DNA of 64,000 nucleotides from Streptomyces cynarae (GTDB lineage: Bacteria; Actinomycetota; Actinomycetes; Streptomycetales; Streptomycetaceae), in contig NZ_CP106793.1 in the NCBI RefSeq assembly GCF_025642135.1, forward strand, positions 4,468,001-4,532,000, written 5' to 3'. Numbering within the stretch: the first letter of the stretch is position 1; each line of letters opens with the position of its first letter. The notes under the pieces are model-generated. The model did no database searches. It worked only from the letters and a program-made list of their open reading frames with translations, and was not told the origin of the DNA. Of the stretch, positions 56,811 to 64,000 are shown piece by piece. A program made the position numbers and the translations under genes.

Positions 56811-56838
56811 GGGAATGCGGGCCCCTTAGGATCCGTTG
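56811..56838 (+). promoter_or_regulatory. SigR-type promoter of trxBA
   Basis: GGGAAT at 56811-56816, an 18-base spacer, and GTTG at 56835-56838: the known SigR consensus. It lies 76 bases before the trxB start and implies induction by disulfide stress. Confidence 0.85.
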
Positions 56839-56913
56839 GGTGGGGTGAGAGCGCCGAGCGAGGCTCCCACCGGCAGTAGGCAGCAGCAGTCTCCAGAGAC
56901 GAGGAATCAAGCC

Positions 56914-57885
56914 GTGAGCGACGTCCGTAACGTGATCATCATCGGCTCCGGGCCCGCCGGTTACACGGCGGCGCTCTACACCGCGCGCGCGTCGCTCAAG
57001 CCACTGGTGTTCGAGGGCGCCGTCACCGCGGGTGGTGCGCTCATGAACACGACCGAGGTCGAGAACTTCCCCGGATTCCAGGACGGCATCATGGGCCCCG
57101 AGCTCATGGACAACATGCGCGCGCAGGCCGAGCGCTTCGGTGCCGAGCTGATTCCGGACGACATCGTCTCCGTCGACCTCACCGGTGAGATCAAGACCGT
57201 CACGGACACCGCCGGCACGGTGCACAAGGCGAAGGCCGTCATCGTCGCCACCGGCTCCCAGCACCGCAAGCTGGCCCTGCCGAACGAGGACGCCCTCTCC
57301 GGCCGCGGAGTCTCCTGGTGCGCCACCTGTGACGGCTTCTTCTTCAAGGACCAGGACATCGCCGTGATCGGCGGCGGCGACACCGCGATGGAGGAGGCCA
57401 CCTTCCTTTCACGCTTCGCCAAGTCCGTCACCATCGTCCACCGTCGTGACACCCTGCGGGCCTCGAAGGCGATGCAGGACCGCGCCTTCGCCGACACGAA
57501 GATCAAGTTCGTGTGGGACAGCGAGGTCGCCGAGATCAAGGGCAACCCCAAGCTCGAGGGCCTGACGCTGCGCAACCTGAAGACGGGGGAGCTCACCGAG
57601 CTGCCGGTGACCGGCCTGTTCATCGCGATCGGGCACGACCCGCGCACCGAGCTGTTCAAGGGGCAGCTCGACCTCGATGAGGAGGGCTACCTCAAGGTGG
57701 ACGCCCCCTCGACCCGCACCAACCTGGCCGGTGTCTTCGGCGCGGGCGACGTCGTCGACCACACCTACCGCCAGGCGATCACCGCCGCAGGCACGGGCTG
57801 CTCCGCCGCCCTGGACGCAGAGCGCTACCTCGCCGCCCTCGCGGACAGCGAGCAGCAGGCCGAGCCCGAGAAGACCACCGTCTGA
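56914..57885 (+). CDS. trxB: Thioredoxin reductase
   Basis: A 323-residue FAD/NADPH flavoenzyme that reduces thioredoxin. Visible motifs are the FAD Rossmann [16 protein letters not shown] (about residues 11-26), the redox pair CATCDG (about 136-141), the NADPH Rossmann [13 protein letters not shown] and the C-terminal FAD-binding [12 protein letters not shown]. The start is GTG at 56914, preceded by GAGGA. A SigR promoter is upstream and trxA follows after 41 bases, so the two form the disulfide-stress operon of Streptomyces. Confidence 0.96.
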   Translation: MSDVRNVIIIGSGPAGYTAALYTARASLKPLVFEGAVTAGGALMNTTEVENFPGFQDGIMGPELMDNMRAQAERFGAELIPDDIVSVDLTGEIKTVTDTAGTVHKAKAVIVATGSQHRKLALPNEDALSGRGVSWCATCDGFFFKDQDIAVIGGGDTAMEEATFLSRFAKSVTIVHRRDTLRASKAMQDRAFADTKIKFVWDSEVAEIKGNPKLEGLTLRNLKTGELTELPVTGLFIAIGHDPRTELFKGQLDLDEEGYLKVDAPSTRTNLAGVFGAGDVVDHTYRQAITAAGTGCSAALDAERYLAALADSEQQAEPEKTTV

Positions 57886-57926
57886 CCCCCGTTTCGCCAT
57901 CGCATCACCGAGGTAAGGAGCCCGCC

Positions 57927-58259
57927 GTGGCAGGCACCCTGAAGAACGTGACCGACGCCTCCTTCGAGGAGGACGTCCTCAAGAGCGACAAGCCCGTCCT
58001 GGTGGACTTCTGGGCGGCCTGGTGCGGCCCCTGCCGCCAGATCGCCCCGTCGCTCGAGGCGATCGCCGCCGAGTACGGCGAAAAGATCGAGGTCGTCAAG
58101 CTCAACATCGACGAGAACCCGGCGACGGCCGCCAAGTACGGCGTCATGTCGATCCCGACCCTGAACGTCTACCAGGGTGGCGAGGTCGCCAAGACCATCG
58201 TCGGTGCCAAGCCGAAGGCCGCGATCGTTCGCGACCTCGAGGACTTCATCGCCGAGTAG
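57927..58259 (+). CDS. trxA: Thioredoxin
   Basis: A 110-residue thioredoxin with active site WCGPC (about residues 32-36), the [15 protein letters not shown] strand, and cis-Pro in [12 protein letters not shown]. It reduces protein disulfides with electrons from TrxB. The GTG at 57927 follows GGTAAGGAG. It is the second gene of the SigR-controlled trxBA operon and is followed by a parS site and a terminator. Confidence 0.97.
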   Translation: MAGTLKNVTDASFEEDVLKSDKPVLVDFWAAWCGPCRQIAPSLEAIAAEYGEKIEVVKLNIDENPATAAKYGVMSIPTLNVYQGGEVAKTIVGAKPKAAIVRDLEDFIAE

Positions 58260-58313
58260 ACGGCGAGGCGCCGAACCAGGCCGCCGAGCCAAGCCACCGA
58301 GCGCAGTGGCGAT

Positions 58314-58327
58314 GTTTCACGTGAAAC
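58314..58327. other. parS: parS site next to the trxA terminator
   Basis: Exact parS; it ends directly where the terminator stem begins. Confidence 0.92.
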
Positions 58328-58363
58328 GCGTAGGGGCCGACCTTCAGGGGTCGGCCCCTACGC
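58328..58363. terminator. Bidirectional terminator after trxA
   Basis: Fifteen-bp perfect stem (58328-58342 with 58349-58363), six-base loop, between trxA and the convergent GNAT gene. Confidence 0.85.
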
Positions 58364-58373
58364 ATGAGCCCGG

Positions 58374-58991
58374 CTACAGAGGCCGCAGTGCCGGCTCCTT
58401 CTGCACGGCTCCCAGCAGACGGTCCAACGCCAACTCGACGTCTTCCTTCCACGAGAGCGTCGAGCGCAGTTCCAGCCTGAGCCGAGGGTACGTCGGGTGC
58501 TGCCGTACCGTCTTGAATCCCACGGCCAGCAGATGGTCGGCGGGCAGCAGGCACGCCGGCTCCTTCCAGCGTGCGTCGCCGAAGGCCTCGATCGCCTTGA
58601 AGCCCCGGCGCAACAGATCCTTGGCGACCGTCTGAACCATCACCCGGCCAAGCCCCTGGCCCTGGTAACCGGGCATGATGAAGGCGGTCATCAGCTGGAC
58701 CGCGTCCGGTGACACCGGGCTCGTGGGGAAGGCCGTGGAACGCGGGACATAGGCGGGCGGCGCGTACAGCACGAAACCCACCGGTACGTCGTCCACGTAG
58801 ACCACCCGGCCGCAGGAGCCCCAGTCCAGCAGGACGGCGGAGATCCAGGCCTCCTTCTCGAGCGCGGACGTGCCGGCCTTTACCGCCGCCTCTCCGCTGA
58901 CGGGGTCCAGCTCCCAGAAGACACACGCGCGACAGCGCTTGGGAAGGTCCGGAAGGTTGTCCAGCGTGAGCGGTACGAGCCGACGCCCCAT
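58374..58991 (-). CDS. GNAT N-acetyltransferase
   Basis: A 205-residue GNAT protein. The early part has RCRACVFWELDPVSG (about 19-33) and VVYVDDVPVGFVLYAPPAYVPR, and the acetyl-CoA loop is MPGYQGQGLGRVMVQTVAKDL (about 115-135; GQGLG). It is conserved at this position beside parB in Streptomyces, but substrate is unknown. The ATG at 58991 is preceded by GAAGCGAGGAACTGCCTTC. It converges on trxA. parB lies upstream on the same strand. Confidence 0.88.
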   Translation of the reverse strand: MGRRLVPLTLDNLPDLPKRCRACVFWELDPVSGEAAVKAGTSALEKEAWISAVLLDWGSCGRVVYVDDVPVGFVLYAPPAYVPRSTAFPTSPVSPDAVQLMTAFIMPGYQGQGLGRVMVQTVAKDLLRRGFKAIEAFGDARWKEPACLLPADHLLAVGFKTVRQHPTYPRLRLELRSTLSWKEDVELALDRLLGAVQKEPALRPL

Positions 58992-59317
58992 GAAGGCAGT
59001 TCCTCGCTTCCTTCGCCCGCAGCACTGCGGGCGGCTGTCAGAGCGCTCCGCTCCCTGAGCAGGCTGCCGACGAACCCGCCGACCGCTCCCACACTCAGGC
59101 CCGCGGTCACCAGTCCGGTACGGCTCATGGTTCGCATGGCCCCCGCCTCCCCGATCAAGGTGCCGTCAGGTGGATGCGCCATACCCGAACGCATCGTATC
59201 CACGTTGGTGATTCGATCGATACTGCCTGAAAGCAAAGAGCGGGCCGTGTTCCGGTACACACCGGACACGGCCCACCCGGAGGGTCGCTGATCCGCGACC
59301 GGCTTCACCCGGACGGC
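58992..59317. other. Gap between the GNAT and parB genes
   Basis: 326 bases. It holds the parB terminator (59242-59275). A possible short minus-strand reading frame from about 59137 starts MRTMSRTGLVTAGLSVGAVG, but it runs into the GNAT gene without a clear stop before overlap, so I do not call it. Confidence 0.5.
59242..59274 (-). terminator. Terminator after parAB
   Basis: Near-perfect dyad (arms 59242-59255 and 59262-59274, one bulge), 43 bases past the parB stop. Confidence 0.6.
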
Positions 59318-60421
59318 TCAGTCCTCCGGCTCCCCGGCATCGCCGTCCTGCAGGCTCGTGTGCAGGACCGGCCCCTCGCCCGGGGCAAGCGTGCTGAGGA
59401 TCCGTTCCAGATCCTCCATCGAGGCGAACTCGACGGTGATCTTGCCCTTCTTCTGTCCGAGGTCGACCTTCACCCGGGTCTCGAAGCGATCCGAGAGCCG
59501 CGTCGCCAGATCGCTGAGAGCCGGGGAAACCCGGGCACCGGCACGTGGCCCCTTGGAACGCGGGGCACTGCGCGGCCGGGACCCCATGAGCGTGACGATC
59601 TCCTCGACGGCGCGCACGGACAGCCCCTCGGCCACGATGCGGTGCGCCAGCCGGTCCTGCTCCTCGGAGTCCTCCACGGACAGCAGCGCCCGGGCGTGGC
59701 CCGCGGAGAGCACCCCGGCGGCCACCCGACGCTGTACCGCCGGCGACAGCTTCAGCAGCCGCAGGGTGTTGGACACCTGGGGACGCGACCGGCCGATGCG
59801 GTCGGCCAGCTGGTCGTGGGTGCAGTTGAAGTCCCTGAGGAGCTGGTCATAGGCGGCTGCCTCTTCCAGCGGGTTCAGCTGCGCTCGGTGCAGGTTCTCC
59901 AGGAGGGCGTCCAGGAGCAGCTTCTCGTCGTCCGTGGCTCGCACGATCGCCGGGATGGCCTCCAGACCGGCCTCACGGCAGGCCCGCCAGCGCCGCTCGC
60001 CCATGATGAGCTCGTAGCGCGCCGGACCCACCTGACGCACCACGATCGGCTGGAGAAGGCCGACCTCCTTGATGGAGGTAATGAGTTCGGCGAGCGCGTC
60101 CTCATCGAACACCTCACGTGGCTGCCGTGGATTCGGGGTGATGGCGTCGAGGGGCAGCTCGGCAAAGTGGGCACCGATCGGCGACGCGGTCGTCTCCACC
60201 GCGCCCTGCGCGGACGTGTCCTCGGTTTCACGTGAAACAGTCGACAGCGTGGCCACCTTCGCGGCCGCCACTCCCCGGTCCGTCGTCAGGACAGGCGCCG
60301 CCGCCGGTGAGACAGGTGCACCGCCGCCCACGGCCCCTTGAGCCGTCGCCTTGTCCCCTGTCGGGGCAGCAGGGATCAGTGCGCCGAGACCACGGCCCAA
60401 CCCCCTCCGTCGCTCGCTCAC
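59318..60421 (-). CDS. parB: Chromosome partitioning protein ParB
   Basis: A 367-residue CTPase that binds parS and spreads to form the segregation complex. The N-terminus opens with [14 protein letters not shown], as in other ParBs. Next come NPRQPRE and the CTP-binding motifs including [15 protein letters not shown] (about 160-174), then the helix-turn-helix [21 protein letters not shown] (about 215-235), and a C-terminal dimer domain. Codons 62-66 in the linker contain an exact parS, encoding VSRET. The GTG start overlaps the parA stop by four bases. Confidence 0.97.
   Translation of the reverse strand: MSERRRGLGRGLGALIPAAPTGDKATAQGAVGGGAPVSPAAAPVLTTDRGVAAAKVATLSTVSRETEDTSAQGAVETTASPIGAHFAELPLDAITPNPRQPREVFDEDALAELITSIKEVGLLQPIVVRQVGPARYELIMGERRWRACREAGLEAIPAIVRATDDEKLLLDALLENLHRAQLNPLEEAAAYDQLLRDFNCTHDQLADRIGRSRPQVSNTLRLLKLSPAVQRRVAAGVLSAGHARALLSVEDSEEQDRLAHRIVAEGLSVRAVEEIVTLMGSRPRSAPRSKGPRAGARVSPALSDLATRLSDRFETRVKVDLGQKKGKITVEFASMEDLERILSTLAPGEGPVLHTSLQDGDAGEPED
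60225..60238. other. parS: parS site inside parB
   Basis: Exact parS in the disordered linker of parB; in-frame translation is Val-Ser-Arg-Glu-Thr (residues 62-66). Confidence 0.92.
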
Positions 60422-61491
60422 TGAATCCCCTCCACCATGCTCTGTTCCGTCCGCGCGCTGACATGGGCGTGCTGTGCGTCATAGTGGACGCCGACACCCT
60501 TCAGCGCGATTTCACGTGCCGCCTCAAGATACGACAGGGCACCGCTCGATCCTGGATCGTAAGTCAGCACCGTCTGTCCATAGCTCGGCGCCTCGGAAAT
60601 ACGGACCGAGCGAGGAATGCTGGTCCTCAGCACCTCGTCGCCGAAGTGGTTGCGCACCTCTTCCGCGACCTGTGATGCCAGGCGCGTCCGGCCGTCGTAC
60701 ATGGTGAGCAGGATGGTCGACACATGCAGGGCCGGGTTGAGGTGCCCCCGTACCAGATCGACATTGCGAAGCAGCTGCCCCAGACCCTCCAGTGCGTAGT
60801 ACTCGCACTGGATCGGGATGAGCACCTCCTGCCCGGCGACCAGGGCGTTGACCGTCAACAGGCCAAGAGAGGGCGGGCAGTCGATGAGGATGTAGTCCAA
60901 CGGCTGCTCATAGGCTTGGATCGCCCGCTGAAGTCTACTCTCCCGGGCCACCAGGGACACCAACTCGATCTCCGCACCGGCGAGATCGATCGTGGCGGGA
61001 GCGCAGAAGAGACCTTCCACGTCAGGGACGGGCTGGACGACCTCCGCGAGCGGCTTGCTCTCGACCAACACGTCATAGATGGAGGGGACTTCGGCGTGGT
61101 GGTCGATCCCCAGCGCGGTGGACGCATTGCCCTGCGGGTCCAGGTCGATCACCAGGACGCGGGCGCCGTGCAGGGCGAGGGAAGCGGCGAGATTGACGGT
61201 CGTCGTCGTCTTGCCCACACCGCCCTTCTGGTTGGCGACCACAATGACCCGGGTCTGCTCGGGCCGCGGCAGTCCCTCGCCGGCACGACCCAGTGCCTCC
61301 ACCGCAAGTTGGGCAGCACGACCGATGGGAGTGTCGTCCATCGGGGGCGGTGTTTCACGTGAAACATCGTCCCCCATCGACTCGGTACGGGGACCGGGGA
61401 CCGGATCGGTCATCGGTCCCGCGATGTTGGCGTCGGACCGCAAGGATTCACTCTCCTCGACTTCAGGCTCGCAATGAACAGAGCCTCCCAT
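60418..61491 (-). CDS. parA: Chromosome partitioning ATPase ParA
   Basis: A 357-residue Walker-type ATPase that drives ParB-parS movement and, in Streptomyces sporulation, organises septum placement. The deviant Walker A is [20 protein letters not shown] (about residues 84-103), followed by [17 protein letters not shown] and [19 protein letters not shown]. The N-terminal about 75 residues are a low-complexity extension with an in-frame parS (V43-T47). The open frame reaches 61779; I chose ATG 61491 because it gives the usual N-terminus and follows GAAGG, though an ATG at 61413 is possible. It overlaps parB. Confidence 0.95.
   Translation of the reverse strand: MGGSVHCEPEVEESESLRSDANIAGPMTDPVPGPRTESMGDDVSRETPPPMDDTPIGRAAQLAVEALGRAGEGLPRPEQTRVIVVANQKGGVGKTTTTVNLAASLALHGARVLVIDLDPQGNASTALGIDHHAEVPSIYDVLVESKPLAEVVQPVPDVEGLFCAPATIDLAGAEIELVSLVARESRLQRAIQAYEQPLDYILIDCPPSLGLLTVNALVAGQEVLIPIQCEYYALEGLGQLLRNVDLVRGHLNPALHVSTILLTMYDGRTRLASQVAEEVRNHFGDEVLRTSIPRSVRISEAPSYGQTVLTYDPGSSGALSYLEAAREIALKGVGVHYDAQHAHVSARTEQSMVEGIQ
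61352..61365. other. parS: parS site inside parA
   Basis: Exact parS in the N-terminal extension of parA; in frame it encodes Val-Ser-Arg-Glu-Thr (residues 43-47). Confidence 0.92.
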
Positions 61492-61545
61492 GCCTTCGGG
61501 GTTGTGAACCAGTGAGGTCTGGTCTTCTGTGGAGAAATCCACCTC

Positions 61546-61554
61546 TGTGGACAA
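61546..61554 (-). promoter_or_regulatory. DnaA box in the parA leader
   Basis: Perfect TGTGGACAA, 55 bases upstream of the parA ATG. It belongs to a 16-mer (61545-61560) repeated exactly at 31604-31619 in the dnaB leader. Confidence 0.55.
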
Positions 61555-61682
61555 CTCCGTACCCTCCACGGGGGACACCACGCTCTGAGTGGACCGTTTT
61601 CCGAGCGATCGGAGAGGCTTACGTTCGCGGGGTTCGGCCGCGGCCCGGCCGCGACTGATGATGCCGTGCAGCAGTGAGCGAT

Positions 61683-61696
61683 GTTTCACGTGAAAC
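61683..61696. other. parS: parS site in the parA/rsmG gap
   Basis: Exact parS 192 bases upstream of the parA start; it may overlap a parA promoter region. Confidence 0.92.
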
Positions 61697-61805
61697 ACGA
61701 TGCACAGCAGCCGCGGTCGGGCCTCCGCGACACTCCGAGATGCGTAGGTTTGGCAGCTTGTGTGGCGTACGGCCCACACTCAGACCAGATCAGACAACCG
61801 CCAGA

Positions 61806-62522
61806 TCAACGACGTCGGCGTACCCGGCCCGTTCGGGCCGCCTTAGCCCGCTTGGCCGCGAACCGCACTCCACCGGGGCTCTCCCCGACCTCGACCCGCA
61901 CCACGGTCGACGGCGGGTCCACGATGCCCTCCCCTACATGGAGGATGGACGTCTCCACCGCACCGAGCTTGGCCAGAGCGGTGGCCGCACTCTTCAGCTC
62001 CTCTTCCGCAGTGTCGCCCTTGAGGGCAAGCATCTCCCCGTAGGGACGCAGCAGCGGAATACCCCAGGTGGCCAGACGGTCCAGCGGAGCCACCGCCCGC
62101 GCGGTCACGACATGGACCGGCGGAATCTTGCCCATGACCTCCTCGGCACGACCGCGAACGACGGTCACATGATCAAGGCCGAGCAGCTCGACGACCTCGG
62201 TGAGGAAATTGGTGCGCCGCAGCAGCGGCTCGAGCAGCGTGATCTTCAGGTCGTTCCGAACGAGTGCCAGGGGGATACCGGGCAGGCCGGCACCCGAGCC
62301 GACGTCGCACACCGTCACCCCTTCGGGGACGACCTCCGAGAGCACCGCGCAGTTCAGCAGGTGCCTCTCCCACAGGCGGGGCACCTCGCGCGGGCCGATC
62401 AGCCCTCGTTGCACGCCCGCCTCTGCCAGCAGCTCGGCGTACCGGACCGCATCCGCGAAGCGATCACCGAATACGTCACGTGCCTGTTCGGGCGCAGGGG
62501 GGAGCTCCGCTGCCTCCGTCAC
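61806..62522 (-). CDS. rsmG: 16S rRNA (guanine-N7) methyltransferase RsmG
   Basis: A 238-residue SAM-dependent methyltransferase (GidB) that methylates G527 of 16S rRNA. The SAM-binding motif is [17 protein letters not shown] (about residues 68-84). Loss of rsmG gives low-level streptomycin resistance and can raise antibiotic output in Streptomyces. The frame is open to 62546; the GTG at 62522 ([13 protein letters not shown]) follows GGAAGGACGG, so I chose it. It is the gene between jag and parA, the conserved origin-proximal order. Confidence 0.95.
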   Translation of the reverse strand: MTEAAELPPAPEQARDVFGDRFADAVRYAELLAEAGVQRGLIGPREVPRLWERHLLNCAVLSEVVPEGVTVCDVGSGAGLPGIPLALVRNDLKITLLEPLLRRTNFLTEVVELLGLDHVTVVRGRAEEVMGKIPPVHVVTARAVAPLDRLATWGIPLLRPYGEMLALKGDTAEEELKSAATALAKLGAVETSILHVGEGIVDPPSTVVRVEVGESPGGVRFAAKRAKAARTGRVRRRR

Positions 62523-62592
62523 GGGGACCGTCCTTCCGTACCGCATCAGCGCGACCAGCGCCGATCACCAGAACTACCAGGCTGACAAAGTT

Positions 62593-62621
62593 CGGCCCCG
62601 TCTGCGCTACAGACGGGGCCG
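62593..62621 (-). terminator. Hairpin between jag and rsmG
   Basis: Twelve-bp perfect stem (62593-62604 with 62610-62621), loop CGCTA, 20 bases past the jag stop. Confidence 0.75.
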
Positions 62622-62640
62622 GAGAGATGTACGGACCGAT

Positions 62641-63153
62641 TCAGGCGGGCAGCACGACGACGAAGCGCTGCGGCTCCTCGCCCTCGGACTCGCTGCGCAG
62701 GCCCGCGGACTTGACCGCGTCGTGCACCACCTTGCGCTCGAACGGCGTCATCGGCTTGAGCTTCACGGGCTCCCCCGTGCTCTTGACCTCGGCCGCCGCC
62801 TTGGCGCCGAGTTCCGAGAGCTCGGCGCGCTTCTTGGCGCGGAAGCCCGCGATGTCGAGCATCAGGCGGCTGCGGTCGCCGGTCTCCCGGTGCACGGCCA
62901 GGCGCGTGAGCTCCTGGAGCGCCTCCAGCACCTCACCGTCACGGCCGACCAGCTTCTGCAGGTCACGGCTGCCCGTGTCGCTGACGATCGACACGGAAGC
63001 GCGGTCGCCCTCGACGTCCATGTCGATGTCGCCGTCGAGATCGGCGATGTCCAGCAGACCTTCGAGGTAGTCCGCCGCGATCTCACCCTCCTGCTCCAGG
63101 CGGGTCAGGGTGTCTGCACCCTCGGCAGCGGCGGAGGTGGTGCCTTCCGTCAC
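62641..63153 (-). CDS. jag: Jag/KhpB-type RNA-binding protein
   Basis: A 170-residue Jag (SpoIIIJ-associated) protein. A KH-like region is at about residues 65-95 (LQKLVGRDGEVLEALQELTRLAVH) and an R3H domain follows (about 100-168, RSRLMLDIAGFRAKKR ... MTPFERKVVHDAVK ... GLRSESEGEEPQRFVVVLP). It links RNA binding with membrane protein insertion and cell wall growth in other bacteria. The N-terminal Jag domain is missing, as usual in actinobacteria. GTG at 63153 follows AGAAGGAG; it directly follows yidC. Confidence 0.93.
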   Translation of the reverse strand: MTEGTTSAAAEGADTLTRLEQEGEIAADYLEGLLDIADLDGDIDMDVEGDRASVSIVSDTGSRDLQKLVGRDGEVLEALQELTRLAVHRETGDRSRLMLDIAGFRAKKRAELSELGAKAAAEVKSTGEPVKLKPMTPFERKVVHDAVKSAGLRSESEGEEPQRFVVVLPA

Positions 63154-63168
63154 GGGATGGACTCCTTC

Positions 63169-64000
63169 TTACTTCTTGGACGGGGACTTGGGCCGCTGCG
63201 GACCCTTGCGCTGGCCGGACTGGGCCCGGCTACGGGTGCCATTGCCGGGCTCCTGCGTCGCCTTCTTGGCGGCACCGGCAGGCTTGGCGTCCTGCGGCTC
63301 ATCGGCCTTTTCCAGCGACGGCGAGGAGGACGTCGGCTCGGAGCCCCCGGCCGGCTTGGCCCCACCGGACTGGCGCTGCGCCTTGCTCTGCCGCTTGGGC
63401 TGCTGACGCTTCGGGCCGGCGGCACCGGCGACCGTCGTCGCGTCATCGGCGGTGGCGACGGCCGTGACCTCGCTCTTCACCACAGTGCCGTCGGCCTGGG
63501 CCGCAAGGCCCGCCTTGGTCAGACCGTTGATGAACTTGCGCTCGAACTCGTTGCGGTCCCGGCCCTTGGCGACGATCGCCTTGACGATGGCCTTCTCGCT
63601 CCGCCTGCGGATCTTGCCGTGATGCGTGACGTGCTTGGTCAGACGCTCCAGGTAGGCGGCCTGAGCCTTGGAACCCGGTGTCGGGTTGTTGTGGATGACG
63701 TACATCTGCTGGCCCATGGTCCACACGTTGGTGGTCAGCCAGTAGACGAGGACACCGACCGGGAAGTTGATACCGAAGACGGCGAACATGACCGGGAAGA
63801 CGTACATCAGCATCTTCTGCTGCTGCATGAACGGCGTCTTCACCGTCGTGTCGACGTTCTTCGTCATCAGCTGGCGCTGTGTGTAGAACTGCGAGGCCGA
63901 CATCAGGACGATCATGATCGCGGTGACGACCCGGACGTCGGTCAGCGAGGCGCCGAGCGCGGCGACCTTGTCCGCACCGTCGGTGAACTTGGCGGCCAGC
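63169..64000 (-). CDS. yidC: Membrane protein insertase YidC, 5' end beyond the window
   Basis: The last 277 residues of YidC (the start lies to the right of 64000). Visible segments include [45 protein letters not shown] and the helix [40 protein letters not shown]. It inserts proteins into the inner membrane alone or with SecYEG. The C-terminus is a long basic, Lys/Arg/Gln-rich tail ending in PSKK, typical of ribosome binding. Stop at 63169; jag follows after 15 bases. Confidence 0.95.
   Translation of the reverse strand, partial: LAAKFTDGADKVAALGASLTDVRVVTAIMIVLMSASQFYTQRQLMTKNVDTTVKTPFMQQQKMLMYVFPVMFAVFGINFPVGVLVYWLTTNVWTMGQQMYVIHNNPTPGSKAQAAYLERLTKHVTHHGKIRRRSEKAIVKAIVAKGRDRNEFERKFINGLTKAGLAAQADGTVVKSEVTAVATADDATTVAGAAGPKRQQPKRQSKAQRQSGGAKPAGGSEPTSSSPSLEKADEPQDAKPAGAAKKATQEPGNGTRSRAQSGQRKGPQRPKSPSKK

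Noticed and set aside
58880..59137. Small minus-strand gene starting MRTMSRTGLVTAG
   Set aside because: It overlaps the GNAT start by over 100 bases, has no convincing ribosome site, and its later part is a shadow of the GNAT gene. The short hydrophobic N-terminus could still be a real small protein but I cannot support it.

Overview
The window is Streptomyces chromosomal DNA: very high GC with G/C at third codon positions, almost no TTA codons, ssgA/ssgR, SigM, trxBA behind a SigR-type promoter, and cydABCD behind a Rex operator. It ends in yidC-jag-rsmG-parA-parB, so the right edge lies just outside the dnaA/oriC region. Sixteen parS or parS-like palindromes (13 exact, 3 one-base variants) fit the origin-proximal ParB-loading region. 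Gene order matches the conserved Streptomyces core. I see no prophage, insertion sequence, integrase, CRISPR array, rRNA or tRNA.

Layout. 0-9.4 kb: luciferase-like oxidoreductase, HAD hydrolase, secreted M23 peptidase, then the cytochrome bd block cydA-cydB-cydCD (minus strand) with a Rex operator. 9.6-18.5 kb: HisC-type aminotransferase, a 22-bp tandem array, a LacI-type regulator with a TTA codon, a metallophosphoesterase, a two-helix membrane protein, thiC with a TPP riboswitch that contains a parS-like site, and a YibE/F membrane protein with a His-rich N-terminus. 18.6-31.4 kb: ssgA and ssgR, small envelope proteins, a tyrosine phosphatase/PLP-enzyme operon, LysR, NUDIX, GNAT and MarR/MFS genes, a serine hydrolase and dnaB with DnaA boxes upstream. 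31.8-42.4 kb: MATE transporter, rpsF-ssb-rpsR-rplI, a FemX-like ligase, an alanine-racemase-like protein, a GT87-type glycosyltransferase and a class A PBP. 42.7-58.3 kb: PadR and inositol-phosphate synthase, MFS, LppU-like protein, CCA-adding enzyme, then the envelope cluster DUF6049-murJ-pseudokinase-sigM-anti-sigma, followed by trxB-trxA. 58.4-64 kb: GNAT, parB-parA, rsmG, jag and yidC (cut by the edge).

How the genes work together. Three themes dominate: chromosome replication and segregation (dnaB, ssb, parAB, parS, DnaA boxes); cell wall growth and sporulation (PBP, MurJ and its pseudokinase, FemX-like, SsgA, SigM, YidC/Jag); and redox homeostasis (Rex/cyd, SigR/trx).

Two conserved genes, the class A PBP and murJ, are each broken by an apparent one-base loss in a short G or C run. 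Sequencing error is the simplest explanation. The most unusual items are regulatory: parS placed inside a TPP aptamer, over a start codon, next to or inside terminator-like palindromes and inside coding linkers; a 22-bp ten-copy array; and a DnaA-box 16-mer shared by the dnaB and parA leaders. I did not find a convincing new multi-gene system.
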